A stretch of DNA of 9,877 nt from CALEUX01 sp037439945 (GCA_037439945.1 JBBIVA010000132.1:1-9877); one strand, 5' to 3'; numbered from the stretch's first letter, positions 1 through 8,138 are shown. Made by a program: numbers and translations. The notes: generated by a model from the sequence alone, not told the origin.

Positions 1-2
1 AA

Positions 3-25
3 TTTCTAATGACGGTCATTAGAAA
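3..25. repeat. Perfect 23-bp dyad (11-bp arms, single central G)
   Basis: The arms TTTCTAATGAC (3-13) and GTCATTAGAAA (15-25) are exact reverse complements around one G at 14. A one-base centre makes a poor RNA hairpin loop, so the dyad looks more like a binding site for a dimeric protein than a terminator. It ends three bases before an ATG at 28. The window starts just upstream, so it could also be the edge of a larger structure. The symmetry is seen directly; the operator role is inferred. Confidence 0.55.
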
Positions 26-27
26 AA

Positions 28-284
28 ATGGCTAAAGACAAATTTGGGTTAAATACTGGGTAAATATTTGGATTAAAACCTTTGACGAAGAAAACACCAA
101 CCTGATAACTAATGTAAGTTTCATTTTTCATGGGCATGCGGAATGGGAAAAAGCCAACTTAGCAATGTTTGTAATATGCCGTAAAGGGGTAAAGCTCAAT
201 GATAAAAAGATTTTTGATGAGTATAAGGATTTGGGGAATATTCTTTTTGTAAATTCAAAAACAAGTACCCGGCTAAATTATTAA
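28..284 (+). pseudogene. Short frame-disrupted coding remnant, unrecognised
   Basis: The ATG at 28 opens a frame reading MAKDKFGLNTG before a stop at 61-63. A second frame is open from 36 to the stop at 282-284 and has protein-like composition (for example IWIKTFDEENTN and FHGHAEWEKANLAMFVICRK) but no Met start near its beginning. Adding one A to the A run at 40-42 joins the two into a protein of about 85 residues. I do not recognise the family and see no signal peptide or membrane segment. It may be a decayed gene, the tail of a gene starting further upstream, or a chance open frame. The 120 bases between it and cheR hold an A-rich tract (313-322) and no convincing promoter pair. Confidence 0.3.
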
Positions 285-404
285 AGTAAAATTTAACAGG
301 GTTTATTGTTTTAAAAAAAAAATAAATAAAATCAAAAACAACCGTATTATATTTATTGAAAGAAAAAAGTTTAGAGTACCTGATTTTATCTGGTTTACCA
401 TGTT

Positions 405-1268
405 ATGAAACAAGAGACTGAAATAATCTTATCTTACATAGAAAAAAACCGGGGAATTGATTTTTCGGGTAACCTAAACGCATTTACTGAACGAAGGATA
501 AACGACCGGATTCTATTTCTTAATCTTACTGGTGTAAATGAATATCTTACATTTTTGGAGAAAAATCCTGATGAGTTGGATAAACTTACTGAATGGATGA
601 CAATTAAGGTAAGCGAATTTTTTAGGAATCCATTAGTTTTCGAATATTTGGCTGAAATAATTCTCCCTGAACTTATTAAAATGAAACTTGATTCAAATGA
701 AAAAACCTTAAGGGTTTGGTCGGCAGGGTGTGCTACTGGTGAAGAGCCTTATTCAATTGCGATTTTACTTCATAATATAATAAAAAAAGAATATCCAAAT
801 TTTAATATTAGTATAATTGCCACTGACATTGACGAAAAAGCATTACAAAAAGCCAGGGAAGGTGTATATCAATCATCAGCAATTAAAAACATTAAATACC
901 AGCACATTACCGATTTCTTTATTATTTCGGGCAATAACTTCACTCTTAGCCCGCAAATAAAAGAAAAAGTGCTGTTTTCAAAGTTTGATTTATTGAATAA
1001 ACACACATACGCCCCACCTGAGAGTATGTTTGGTGATTTCGATATTGTTTTATGCCGTAACGTATTAATTTATTTTAAGGAAAAACAGCAGGAAATTATT
1101 TATAACAAAATTATAGGTTCATTGGTTGTTAATGGTTATCTTGTTTTAGGGGAAGCAGAAACTCTTCCGGTTAACAAGAAAAAGTTTTTTTTAGTTACAA
1201 ATAACGGTATTAATATTTACCGTAAAATTTTTCAAAACAGGAGATTGCGCAATGAAGGTAATAAATGA
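405..1268 (+). CDS. cheR: CheR-type protein-glutamate O-methyltransferase
   Basis: The product is a cytoplasmic S-adenosylmethionine-dependent enzyme of the CheR family, which methylates glutamate side chains of receptor proteins. The 287 residues are full length for the family. An N-terminal helical domain (about 1-75) ends in VSEFFRNP (69-76). The Rossmann methyltransferase domain carries the SAM-binding motif WSAGCATGEEPYSI (105-118), the acidic ATDID strand (139-143) and CRNVLIYF (217-224). It has no TPR or PAS extension. The next gene starts inside its 3' end, so the two are probably translationally coupled. No CheB, CheW, CheA or methyl-accepting receptor is encoded in the window, which points to a signalling role other than classical chemotaxis; the partner is likely the adjacent kinase (inference). 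An earlier ATG at 400 stops after two codons, and there is no clear ribosome-binding site. Confidence 0.93.
   Translation: MKQETEIILSYIEKNRGIDFSGNLNAFTERRINDRILFLNLTGVNEYLTFLEKNPDELDKLTEWMTIKVSEFFRNPLVFEYLAEIILPELIKMKLDSNEKTLRVWSAGCATGEEPYSIAILLHNIIKKEYPNFNISIIATDIDEKALQKAREGVYQSSAIKNIKYQHITDFFIISGNNFTLSPQIKEKVLFSKFDLLNKHTYAPPESMFGDFDIVLCRNVLIYFKEKQQEIIYNKIIGSLVVNGYLVLGEAETLPVNKKKFFLVTNNGINIYRKIFQNRRLRNEGNK
1239..1243 (+). promoter_or_regulatory. Internal Shine-Dalgarno (AGGAG) for the membrane hybrid kinase
   Basis: AGGAG lies inside the 3' end of cheR, eight bases before the ATG at 1252. It stands out because the other genes here have weak or no such sites, as is usual in Bacteroidota. It supports 1252 as the start, with initiation coupled to the end of cheR translation. 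Confidence 0.5.
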
Positions 1269-4236
1269 TTTAAGCACAAAGGCAATATTATTAATAGGGT
1301 TTACAATACTTATTATTTTTGTAATTTTTCTTGGTGTATTGTCCTGGAAACAATCTGATAAACTCTGGGAACAAACTGAATTGTTGTATAACCAACCGCT
1401 ACAGATAAGAAGATCAATTGGGGCTTTAGAGGCAAATGTTTTGTCGGCAAGCATAGAATTCAGGAATTTTTTAATTGCAAAAAACGGGCAAAAAGAAACA
1501 GAATCCAGAAGCAATATTGAACTTAATTTTTCAAATATTGAAAAGGAACTTAACAGGTTAGGCCAGTTTTATTCAGGTATTAGTGATGAAATTGAGAAAA
1601 CCCGTAAATCATATGTTCAATGGAAAACATCATTAATTCAAACAATTGATTTTGTTTCTAATGGTAAGATAAATAAAAAAGATGTTATTGAAAAAATAGA
1701 GTTAAATGGAGATGTAATTAAAAAACAAAATGAGTTGCAAAAGTGGATCCACACTATTGATATAAAAGCTTTTACAAAAGCCGAGGAAATTTACACCGAT
1801 TCAAATAAAAAGAATAAAAATCTTAATATTAAGTTATTTTTTATTGTTTTAGCAATTATTTTCTTATCGGTAATTGTACTTTGGCAATTATTAACATCCA
1901 TACGCAAACCATTAAAAAAACTTACCCGAGCTGTAAATATATTCAGGCAGGGAGAAAAGGGGGTAATTTGTGAAATTGATTCGACTAATGAGTTTGGACA
2001 ATTGGCAATGGCTTTCAATGAAATGGCATCCACGCTTGAAACCCAAAATAATATTAATGAGAAGGCATCCAAAATAGCAGGTATAATGTTACGCGAATCA
2101 GAAGCCCGCAATTTTTGTATAGAGGTCCTCAAAGCATTAATTGAGCACACATCATCCCAAATAGGAGCAATTTACCTGTTAAATAAAGAAAACAGCCGTT
2201 ACGAACATTTTGAGTCAATCGGACTTTCGCAAAACCATATTACAAGTTTTCCAGCCAACAAATCTGATGGTGAATTAGGTTTGGCCATTACAATGGGGAC
2301 TATTCAACATATTACGGATATACATGCTGATTCGCTGTTTGTATTTACTTCGGTTTGCGGTGATATAAAACCCCGTGAAATTATTACCATACCGTTAATG
2401 GTTGCAGGAAAAAATATAGGTGTTATTTCTTTAGCAAGCTTACATTGTTACAGCAAACAATCAATACAACTTATTGATACTATTACAGATACATTGGCGG
2501 CTCGGACAAACGGAGTTTTGGCATACCGTAAAATAAAAGATCTGGCAGAGGTTCTTAATGAGCAAAACCAGGAACTTGAAGCCCAAAAGGTAGAACTTTC
2601 TGCCCAAACCATTGAATTAAGGGAATTGAATGCAGAGCTTGAAATGCAAAAAAGGCAACTTGATGATGCCAGCCGATTAAAAAGCACGTTTTTATCAAAT
2701 ATGAGCCATGAGTTAAGAACTCCGCTTAATTCAGTTATTGCGCTATCGGGAGTCCTTGATCGCCGGTTAAAAGGAAAAATTTCAGATGAAGAATACAGCT
2801 ACTTTGAAGTAATTGAACGCAACGGTAAGCACCTTTTGTCGTTAATAAACGATATACTCGACCTTTCCCGGATTGAATCAGGGCGCGAGGAAATTAATAT
2901 AACCAACTTTAATCCGCTTTTACTTATTAGCGATATTATAACTAATTTATATACCCAGGCACAGGAAAAAAAAATAGACCTTGTTAACCTGGTTGATAAT
3001 AATTTGCCCGAAATACAAAGTGATCCTGACAAATGCATGCACATTATGCAAAACATAATTGCCAATGCAGTTAAGTTTACCGATTCGGGGTCAGTCCAGG
3101 TTTTATCAAAGTTAGCGGGTGACAAGTTGCATTTAATAGTTAAAGATACCGGAATTGGTATAGCCGCTGACCAGATCCAACATATTTTTGATGAGTTCAG
3201 ACAGGTAGACGGAAGCGCATCAAGAAAATATGGAGGGACAGGTTTAGGGTTAGCCATTGCAAAAAAATACGCCGAACTATTAGGAGGGTCAATAAAGGTT
3301 GAAAGTAGTCCAGGAGTAGGCTCTACGTTTACTTTAATAATACCGGTTAAGCTTGACGAATATGAAAAAATGGAGGAAGTTTTAACCCGTAACCTACCAA
3401 TATCAGTTGAATTAAAACAAAATATTGAATTTCAAAATAAAGAAAAAAATATACTGTTAGTTGATGATAGTGAACCGGCACTTATACAAATGACCGATTT
3501 CCTTACAACGCATGGTTACAAAGTACAACATGCACGTAATGGGTTTGAAGCATTGGCACAAATTACAAGTCAAACACCCGATGCAATTATTCTTGACTTA
3601 ATGATGCCTGAAATGGACGGCTTCGAAGTATTGCAAAGAATACGGTCTGTAAAATCAGGACAAGGGCTGCCAGTACTTATTCTTACTGCGAAACACTTGA
3701 CTAAACAGGAATTAAGCTCACTAAAAGGAAATAATATACACCAGCTAATTCAAAAGGGCGATATAAACAGGGTTCAATTGCTATCGGCAGTTGATATGAT
3801 GCTTAAAGCAGGTCACAAAATTGAAATTTGTAGGGAACACAAAAGGGTTATTAATCCTTACAAAGGCAAACTTAAGGTATTGATAATAGAGGACAACCCT
3901 GACAATATGAAAACATTGACAGCCTTATTAAAGGAAACATCCACCATTATTAGTGCAACCGATGGCTTGTCGGGAATTGATAAAGCCCGCAAAAATAAGC
4001 CCCATGTAATATTAATGGACCTGGCCTTACCAGGTATGGATGGTTTTGAAACACTAACTGAATTACGTAATGATGAGAACCTAAAAAATACCCCGGTTAT
4101 TGCAGTAACAGCAAGTGCAATGAAAGGAGACCGTGAGAAAATCCTTAACTTTGGTTTCGATGCATATATCTCAAAACCAGTTGAAATGAGTGAACTTTTT
4201 CAAATTTTGGACTATTTCCACAAAACTGATAATTAG
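1252..4236 (+). CDS. Membrane hybrid histidine kinase, sensor-HAMP-GAF-HisKA-HATPase-REC-REC
   Basis: A 994-residue inner-membrane sensor kinase. Order: TM1 (about 11-31); a mostly helical periplasmic domain (about 32-190) resembling the four-helix-bundle MCP or CHASE3 class; TM2 (195-214); HAMP (about 215-265, P220, EFGQLA); GAF (about 278-424); a leucine-spaced heptad coiled coil (428-476); HisKA with SHELRTP and phospho-acceptor H486; HATPase with N605 in the N box, DTGIGI (632-637) and GGTGLGLAI (661-669). Two receivers follow: REC1 with D738/D739, phospho-site D782, T812, K835; REC2 with E880/D881, phospho-site D923, T953, K975. All key catalytic residues are present, so both kinase and receivers should be active. 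The gene overlaps cheR by 17 bases and is followed after 8 bases by a second hybrid kinase, so it lies in one operon. The ligand is unknown. There is no Hpt domain, so output needs a phosphotransfer partner encoded elsewhere. Confidence 0.93.
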   Translation: MKVINDLSTKAILLIGFTILIIFVIFLGVLSWKQSDKLWEQTELLYNQPLQIRRSIGALEANVLSASIEFRNFLIAKNGQKETESRSNIELNFSNIEKELNRLGQFYSGISDEIEKTRKSYVQWKTSLIQTIDFVSNGKINKKDVIEKIELNGDVIKKQNELQKWIHTIDIKAFTKAEEIYTDSNKKNKNLNIKLFFIVLAIIFLSVIVLWQLLTSIRKPLKKLTRAVNIFRQGEKGVICEIDSTNEFGQLAMAFNEMASTLETQNNINEKASKIAGIMLRESEARNFCIEVLKALIEHTSSQIGAIYLLNKENSRYEHFESIGLSQNHITSFPANKSDGELGLAITMGTIQHITDIHADSLFVFTSVCGDIKPREIITIPLMVAGKNIGVISLASLHCYSKQSIQLIDTITDTLAARTNGVLAYRKIKDLAEVLNEQNQELEAQKVELSAQTIELRELNAELEMQKRQLDDASRLKSTFLSNMSHELRTPLNSVIALSGVLDRRLKGKISDEEYSYFEVIERNGKHLLSLINDILDLSRIESGREEINITNFNPLLLISDIITNLYTQAQEKKIDLVNLVDNNLPEIQSDPDKCMHIMQNIIANAVKFTDSGSVQVLSKLAGDKLHLIVKDTGIGIAADQIQHIFDEFRQVDGSASRKYGGTGLGLAIAKKYAELLGGSIKVESSPGVGSTFTLIIPVKLDEYEKMEEVLTRNLPISVELKQNIEFQNKEKNILLVDDSEPALIQMTDFLTTHGYKVQHARNGFEALAQITSQTPDAIILDLMMPEMDGFEVLQRIRSVKSGQGLPVLILTAKHLTKQELSSLKGNNIHQLIQKGDINRVQLLSAVDMMLKAGHKIEICREHKRVINPYKGKLKVLIIEDNPDNMKTLTALLKETSTIISATDGLSGIDKARKNKPHVILMDLALPGMDGFETLTELRNDENLKNTPVIAVTASAMKGDREKILNFGFDAYISKPVEMSELFQILDYFHKTDN

Positions 4237-4244
4237 GTTGTCCA

Positions 4245-7001
4245 ATGTCATACAATATTATTAAACTTTTAGCAATTGATGATAACAGTGATAATCTGTT
4301 AACCTTAAAAGCGGTACTATCTGACCAATTAACCGAAGCCGTTATTTTCACTGCCCAGGATGGCCGTAAAGGAATTGAAATTGCATTAAATGAAGACCCT
4401 GATGTTGTTTTGCTTGATATTACCATGCCGGGGTTAGATGGTTTTGATGTATGTAAAATTTTAAAAAACAATGAAAAAACAAGTTCGATCCCGGTAATAT
4501 TTTTAACTGCCCAAAAAAAAGACAGGGACAGCCGCATAAAAGCCCTTGAAGTAGGAGCCGAAGGTTTTTTAACGAAGCCATTTGATGAAATAGAATTGGT
4601 TTCACATTTGCGGGCAATGGCCAAAATAAAAGCCGCAAACAGACAGCAAAAACTTGAAAAAGAAAGCCTTGAAACCTTAATAAAAGAGCGTACCCAAAAA
4701 CTTGAGATAGAATTGGCAGACCGGGAAAAAGCAGAAAATGATTTAAGGGCCAGTGAAGAATTCAGAAAACAGGTATTTGAAAGTTCTCGCATACCAATTG
4801 TTATAATGGATGGTAATACGTATAAATATATTGACTGTAATGAGGCTGCGGTTGCAATATCAGGAAATAAACGAAAAGAAGACCTTTTGGGTAAAAGTCC
4901 TTTGGACGGATGGGACCCTGTGCAATATGATGGGACCCCTTCAGCTGAAAAAGCACTTTACTTTATAAACCTGGCAAAAGAAAAGGGGTCAGTGGTTTTT
5001 GAGTGGAGAAATAAAAGGGCCAATGGGAAAATTTGGGATGGGGAGTTTCATTTACTTAGTTTTAAAGTAAATGGAAAAGATTTGATGCAATTTTCTATTC
5101 TTGATATTACAGAAAGAAGGCTTGCACGTATAGCCCTTGAGGACAGCGAAGAAAGATTTAGGAACATTTTCAGGGATAACGCTTCAATAATGTTTCTAAT
5201 TGATCCTGAAACAGGTTATTTTATTGACGTTAACAAGGCTGCTGAAAAGTTTTATGGCTGGACCCGTGATCAGTTTTTAAAAATGAGAATCCAAAATGTT
5301 AACTTATTGGACGAGAAAACGCATCACGAAATACAAAAGGTACTTATAAACAAGCAGCTGAACTTTGAATTTAAACATAAAAAGGCTGATGGTTCGGTTT
5401 GTGATGTTGATGTTTTTTCAAGTGTAATTGCAATTGAAGGTAAAAAATATCTTCATTCAAATGTGTATGATATTACCGAAAAAAAGATGGCCGAAAGGCA
5501 GGTAAGATTACTTGGGCGTGCCGTTGAACAAAATTCGGCTGCAATCATCATAACTAATAAGGACGGCATAATTCAATATGTTAATAAATCATGTACCAGG
5601 CTAACAGGCTACTCATCAAAAGAACTGGTTGGTAAAAACCCTAATATTCTAAAATCAGGAACTCACAACAAATCATTTTATAAAGAACTTTGGAACACAA
5701 TTTTAGCTGGTACCGACTGGCAGGGAGAAATGCAAAACAGGAATAAAAAGGGAGAAATTTATTGGGAAAATGTAATAATAACCCCCTTGTTTAATTCAAA
5801 TGGCCATATATCACATTTTATAGCCATAAAAGAGGACATTACAGAAAAGAAACAATTAATAGAATCACTGGTTATTGCTAAAACAAAAGCCGAAGAAAGT
5901 GACCGGCTTAAATCTGTTTTTTTGGCAAACATAAGCCATGAAATCCGAACACCTATGAACGGAATCATTGGGTTTCTTGATCTTCTTAAAAATACTGAAA
6001 TAAAAGATGATAAAAAAAATAAATATATTGAATTAGTAAACCAAAGTGGTCACCGGCTCCTTAAAACTATTAATGATATTATTGAAATCTCCAAAATAGA
6101 ATCTGATCAGGCAATAGTAAATTATACTGATGTAAAAGTAAGGGAGATTATGAAATTTCACCTCGACTTTTTTAAACCAAAAGCTGAAGAAAAGAATCTC
6201 ACACTTAAAATTAGCCAAGAAATAAACGAAGAAAACGACTTAATTATTACCGATAAGCATAAGTTGGAAAGCGCTCTTACCAACCTGATAAACAACTCCA
6301 TAAAATTCACCGACAAGGGGTCTATAAGTTTTGGGAATTACATTGACAATGACAATTTGGTATTTTTTGTATCTGATACGGGTCATGGAATTCCGGCCGA
6401 TAGAATTGATGCTGTTTTTGACCGCTTCGTGCAGGCCGACCTCAGCCTTTCACGTCCTCATGAGGGATCAGGTCTCGGGCTTTCAATAACCAAGGCCTAT
6501 ATTGAAATGTTGAACGGCAAAATCTGGATAGAATCAGAAGTAGGCAAAGGGAGTACTTTTTATTTCGCCATACCTTATTCTAAATTCACAGATAATTATA
6601 TTGCAACAACGAGTAATACTAAAAAAGAAAAAGTGACCAAAAATATTACTCTGCTCATTGCTGAAGATGATAAAATAAGCTTTCTTTATTTAAAAACTAT
6701 TCTTTCAGGTGAAGATATTATCATTATTCATACTAATAATGGTAATGATACTATTAAGGAAATCAAGGAAAATCCCCAAATTTCATTAATACTTATGGAT
6801 CTTAAAATGCCGGGAATAAGTGGCCTTGATGCCACCCGGTCAATAAGAGAATTCAATACTAAAATCCCAATTATTGCCCAAACCGCATTTGCTTTGGCAG
6901 GCGATAAAGAAAAGGCACTTGAAGCAGGATGTAACGACTACATAACAAAACCAATAAATGGAGATGAATTATTGCAAATGATTAAGAAATATATTGTTTA
7001 A
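4245..7001 (+). CDS. Soluble hybrid histidine kinase, REC-PAS-PAS-PAS-HisKA-HATPase-REC
   Basis: A 918-residue cytoplasmic kinase with no signal peptide or membrane segment. The N-terminal receiver has D12/D13, phospho-site D58, T88 and K111. A coiled linker (about 125-170) follows, then three PAS domains: about 170-290 (ending DITERR), 301-412 (ending DITEKK) and 423-534 (with GKNPNILKSG, ending DITEKK). HisKA carries SHEIRTP with H565. HATPase shows N684, DTGHGI (711-716) and EGSGLGLSI (740-748). The C-terminal receiver has E807/D808/D809, phospho-site D852, T880 and K902. It starts 8 bases after the upstream kinase stop. Receiver-first architecture lets another kinase regulate it, most simply the membrane kinase via a phosphotransfer protein (inference). 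The PAS3 motif is of the NifL-like type that can hold a cofactor, but no ligand residue can be assigned. The start at 4245 gives a complete first receiver strand. Confidence 0.93.
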   Translation: MSYNIIKLLAIDDNSDNLLTLKAVLSDQLTEAVIFTAQDGRKGIEIALNEDPDVVLLDITMPGLDGFDVCKILKNNEKTSSIPVIFLTAQKKDRDSRIKALEVGAEGFLTKPFDEIELVSHLRAMAKIKAANRQQKLEKESLETLIKERTQKLEIELADREKAENDLRASEEFRKQVFESSRIPIVIMDGNTYKYIDCNEAAVAISGNKRKEDLLGKSPLDGWDPVQYDGTPSAEKALYFINLAKEKGSVVFEWRNKRANGKIWDGEFHLLSFKVNGKDLMQFSILDITERRLARIALEDSEERFRNIFRDNASIMFLIDPETGYFIDVNKAAEKFYGWTRDQFLKMRIQNVNLLDEKTHHEIQKVLINKQLNFEFKHKKADGSVCDVDVFSSVIAIEGKKYLHSNVYDITEKKMAERQVRLLGRAVEQNSAAIIITNKDGIIQYVNKSCTRLTGYSSKELVGKNPNILKSGTHNKSFYKELWNTILAGTDWQGEMQNRNKKGEIYWENVIITPLFNSNGHISHFIAIKEDITEKKQLIESLVIAKTKAEESDRLKSVFLANISHEIRTPMNGIIGFLDLLKNTEIKDDKKNKYIELVNQSGHRLLKTINDIIEISKIESDQAIVNYTDVKVREIMKFHLDFFKPKAEEKNLTLKISQEINEENDLIITDKHKLESALTNLINNSIKFTDKGSISFGNYIDNDNLVFFVSDTGHGIPADRIDAVFDRFVQADLSLSRPHEGSGLGLSITKAYIEMLNGKIWIESEVGKGSTFYFAIPYSKFTDNYIATTSNTKKEKVTKNITLLIAEDDKISFLYLKTILSGEDIIIIHTNNGNDTIKEIKENPQISLILMDLKMPGISGLDATRSIREFNTKIPIIAQTAFALAGDKEKALEAGCNDYITKPINGDELLQMIKKYIV

Positions 7002-7059
7002 CAGGGAAAATAATTTGTGTGAAAAATATTATAATTACATAAAACGAGCCATTTAGAAC

Positions 7060-7077
7060 GCTTCGACACACAGAAGC
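7060..7077. repeat. Small inverted repeat next to the REP-like element
   Basis: GCTTC (7060-7064) and GAAGC (7073-7077) are reverse complements around an 8-base loop, three bases before the larger inverted repeat. It may be part of the same intergenic element. Five-base arms are short enough to arise by chance. Confidence 0.25.
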
Positions 7078-7080
7078 ATA

Positions 7081-7137
7081 GCTTGCCCCGGTTTATCGGG
7101 AATTTTTGGCGAGGTCCCCCGATAAATCGGGGCAAGC
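7081..7137. repeat. REP-like long inverted repeat with G+C-rich 20-base arms
   Basis: The arms 7081-7100 and 7118-7137 pair at 19 of 20 positions, and the remaining position (7091/7127) is a G-T wobble; the spacer is 17 bases. The right arm contains its own palindrome, CCCCGAT-AA-ATCGGGG (7117-7132), so the element can form one long hairpin or a smaller one within an arm. The arms are far richer in G+C than the surrounding DNA. No T run follows at 7138, so it is not a standard Rho-independent terminator, although it would slow transcription leaving the kinase operon. It resembles the dispersed intergenic palindromes (REP or small MITE) of Bacteroidota, but copy number cannot be seen from one window. 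Confidence 0.6.
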
Positions 7138-7170
7138 AATCTGGTAAATTAAAAACAAAAATATAACCAG

Positions 7171-8016
7171 ATGAAAATGGGGCAAAAGAGGAGGTTTTTA
7201 AAAGATTTCAAAGTAGCTCTCAACCAAATTTAAAGAAGCCAGGGTTTTTGTTGATTTGTTTGGTGGCAGTGGTTTGCTGTCACATTGTGCTAAAAGATGG
7301 CATCCAAACACCATGGTTGTTTATAACGATTATGATAATTACCATTTGCGGCTAATGAACGTTTCGCATACCAATAACATCCTTGCTTATTTAAGAAGTG
7401 TAACTTAAGGTCTTCCTGCAGCTAAGCACATCCCGAAGAGCGTAAGAATAAAAATTCTTTCTTATCTAACCGACCAGCAGTGCCATGGTTTTGTTGATTA
7501 TATAACCCTTTCATCGTCGCTGCTTTTCTCAATGAACTATCGGCTACCAGTTTAAACGAGTTGGCAAAACAAACCATGTATAATTGCGTGCGCAAAGCCG
7601 ATTATGATGCCACAGGTTATCTCGATGGCCTCGGGGTTGTGAAATACGATTACAAAGACTTATTTGAGGCTTTTAGAAAAGAGCCTGATGTTGTTTTCTT
7701 TGTTGACCCGCCCTATTTATCAACCCAGACCAGCGTTTATAAAAACTACTGGCGCTTGTCAGACTATTTGGATGTACTTATTGTATTAAAAGTCAAATCT
7801 TACTTTTACTTTACATAAAATAAATCGTCAATCATTGAATTGTGCGACTGGCTCGAAAAGAATTTATCGGAGGTTAATCCCTTCCGGGGTGCCACCATTA
7901 AAGATATGAAGGTCACGGTAAACTATACCTCAACCTACACCGATATAATGCTGTTTAAACAGCAAAGCTCTTCGGGTTCAGTTACAGTACCTATTTATGT
8001 TACTACAACCAAGTAA
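7171..8016 (+). pseudogene. Decayed D12-class N6-adenine DNA methyltransferase
   Basis: Three frames together spell a site-specific DNA adenine methylase of the type often carried by phages and integrative elements. Frame 1 from 7171 gives GQKRRFLKDFKVALNQ, matching the family's N-terminal motif X region. After a one-base frame change near 7228, frame 2 gives VFVDLFGGSGLLS (SAM motif I, 7244-7282) and the target-domain text GFVDYITLSSSLLFSMNY, interrupted by TAA at 7406. A second frame change near 7541-7543 leads to the segment TMYNCVRK...VVFFVDPPYLS with catalytic DPPY (7705-7716), then TAA at 7816, then NKSSIIELCDWLEKN...YTDIMLFK to a final TAA at 8014. Removing one A at 7226-7228 and restoring one G at 7541-7542 aligns the frames; the 7816 stop sits where relatives have Ser, consistent with TCA to TAA. 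Repaired length is about 281 residues. No cognate restriction enzyme is nearby. Four lesions make it non-functional. The open piece 7561-7818 is only a fragment. Confidence 0.88.
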
Positions 8017-8084
8017 ACAAAAAAGCAGCTTTATGGACTGATTTGGTTTGTTGTTTTATTCGTTTTGTTCTTTTTGTTATAACA

Positions 8085-8138
8085 CCAAATGTTTAACATT
8101 TCGTTTTATAAATGTAAACATTTGGATTTTTGAAAATC
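8085..8138. repeat. Nested palindrome cluster / hairpin downstream of the methylase remnant
   Basis: CCAAATGTTT (8085-8094) pairs with AAACATTTGG (8116-8125), and inside it ACATTT (8096-8101) pairs with AAATGT (8110-8115), leaving one bulged A (8095) and an 8-base loop. Each half is also a palindrome: AAATGTT-T-AACATTT (8087-8101) and AAATGT-AA-ACATTT (8110-8123). A third palindrome, GATTTT-TG-AAAATC (8125-8138), follows at once. The set could be a transcription terminator for the old methylase, a double binding site for a dimeric regulator, or the edge of an inserted element. No long T run follows the main stem. Confidence 0.5.

Noticed and set aside
348..355. -7-like TATATTTA upstream of cheR
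   Set aside because: No TTTG-type -33 box at the proper distance; the sequence is common in A+T-rich leaders.
4145..4792. Minus-strand open frame of 215 residues, and shorter minus-strand frames inside the cheR and kinase genes
   Set aside because: Serine/leucine/phenylalanine-rich shadow frames opposite strongly conserved kinase, receiver and methyltransferase sequence; no recognisable domain.
7081..7137. Rho-independent terminator for the kinase operon
   Set aside because: The stem is strong but no T run follows, and the spacer is 17 bases; called a REP-like repeat instead.
7561..7818. Stand-alone 85-residue gene with a TTG start
   Set aside because: It is the middle piece of the broken adenine methylase: homologous text continues on both sides in frame or in a shifted frame, and TTG is used only because the true start is out of frame.
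7171..8016. Programmed frameshifting or recoding of the methylase
   Set aside because: Two shifts in different directions plus two stop codons, with no slippery heptamer and downstream structure at either shift, fit ordinary decay better.
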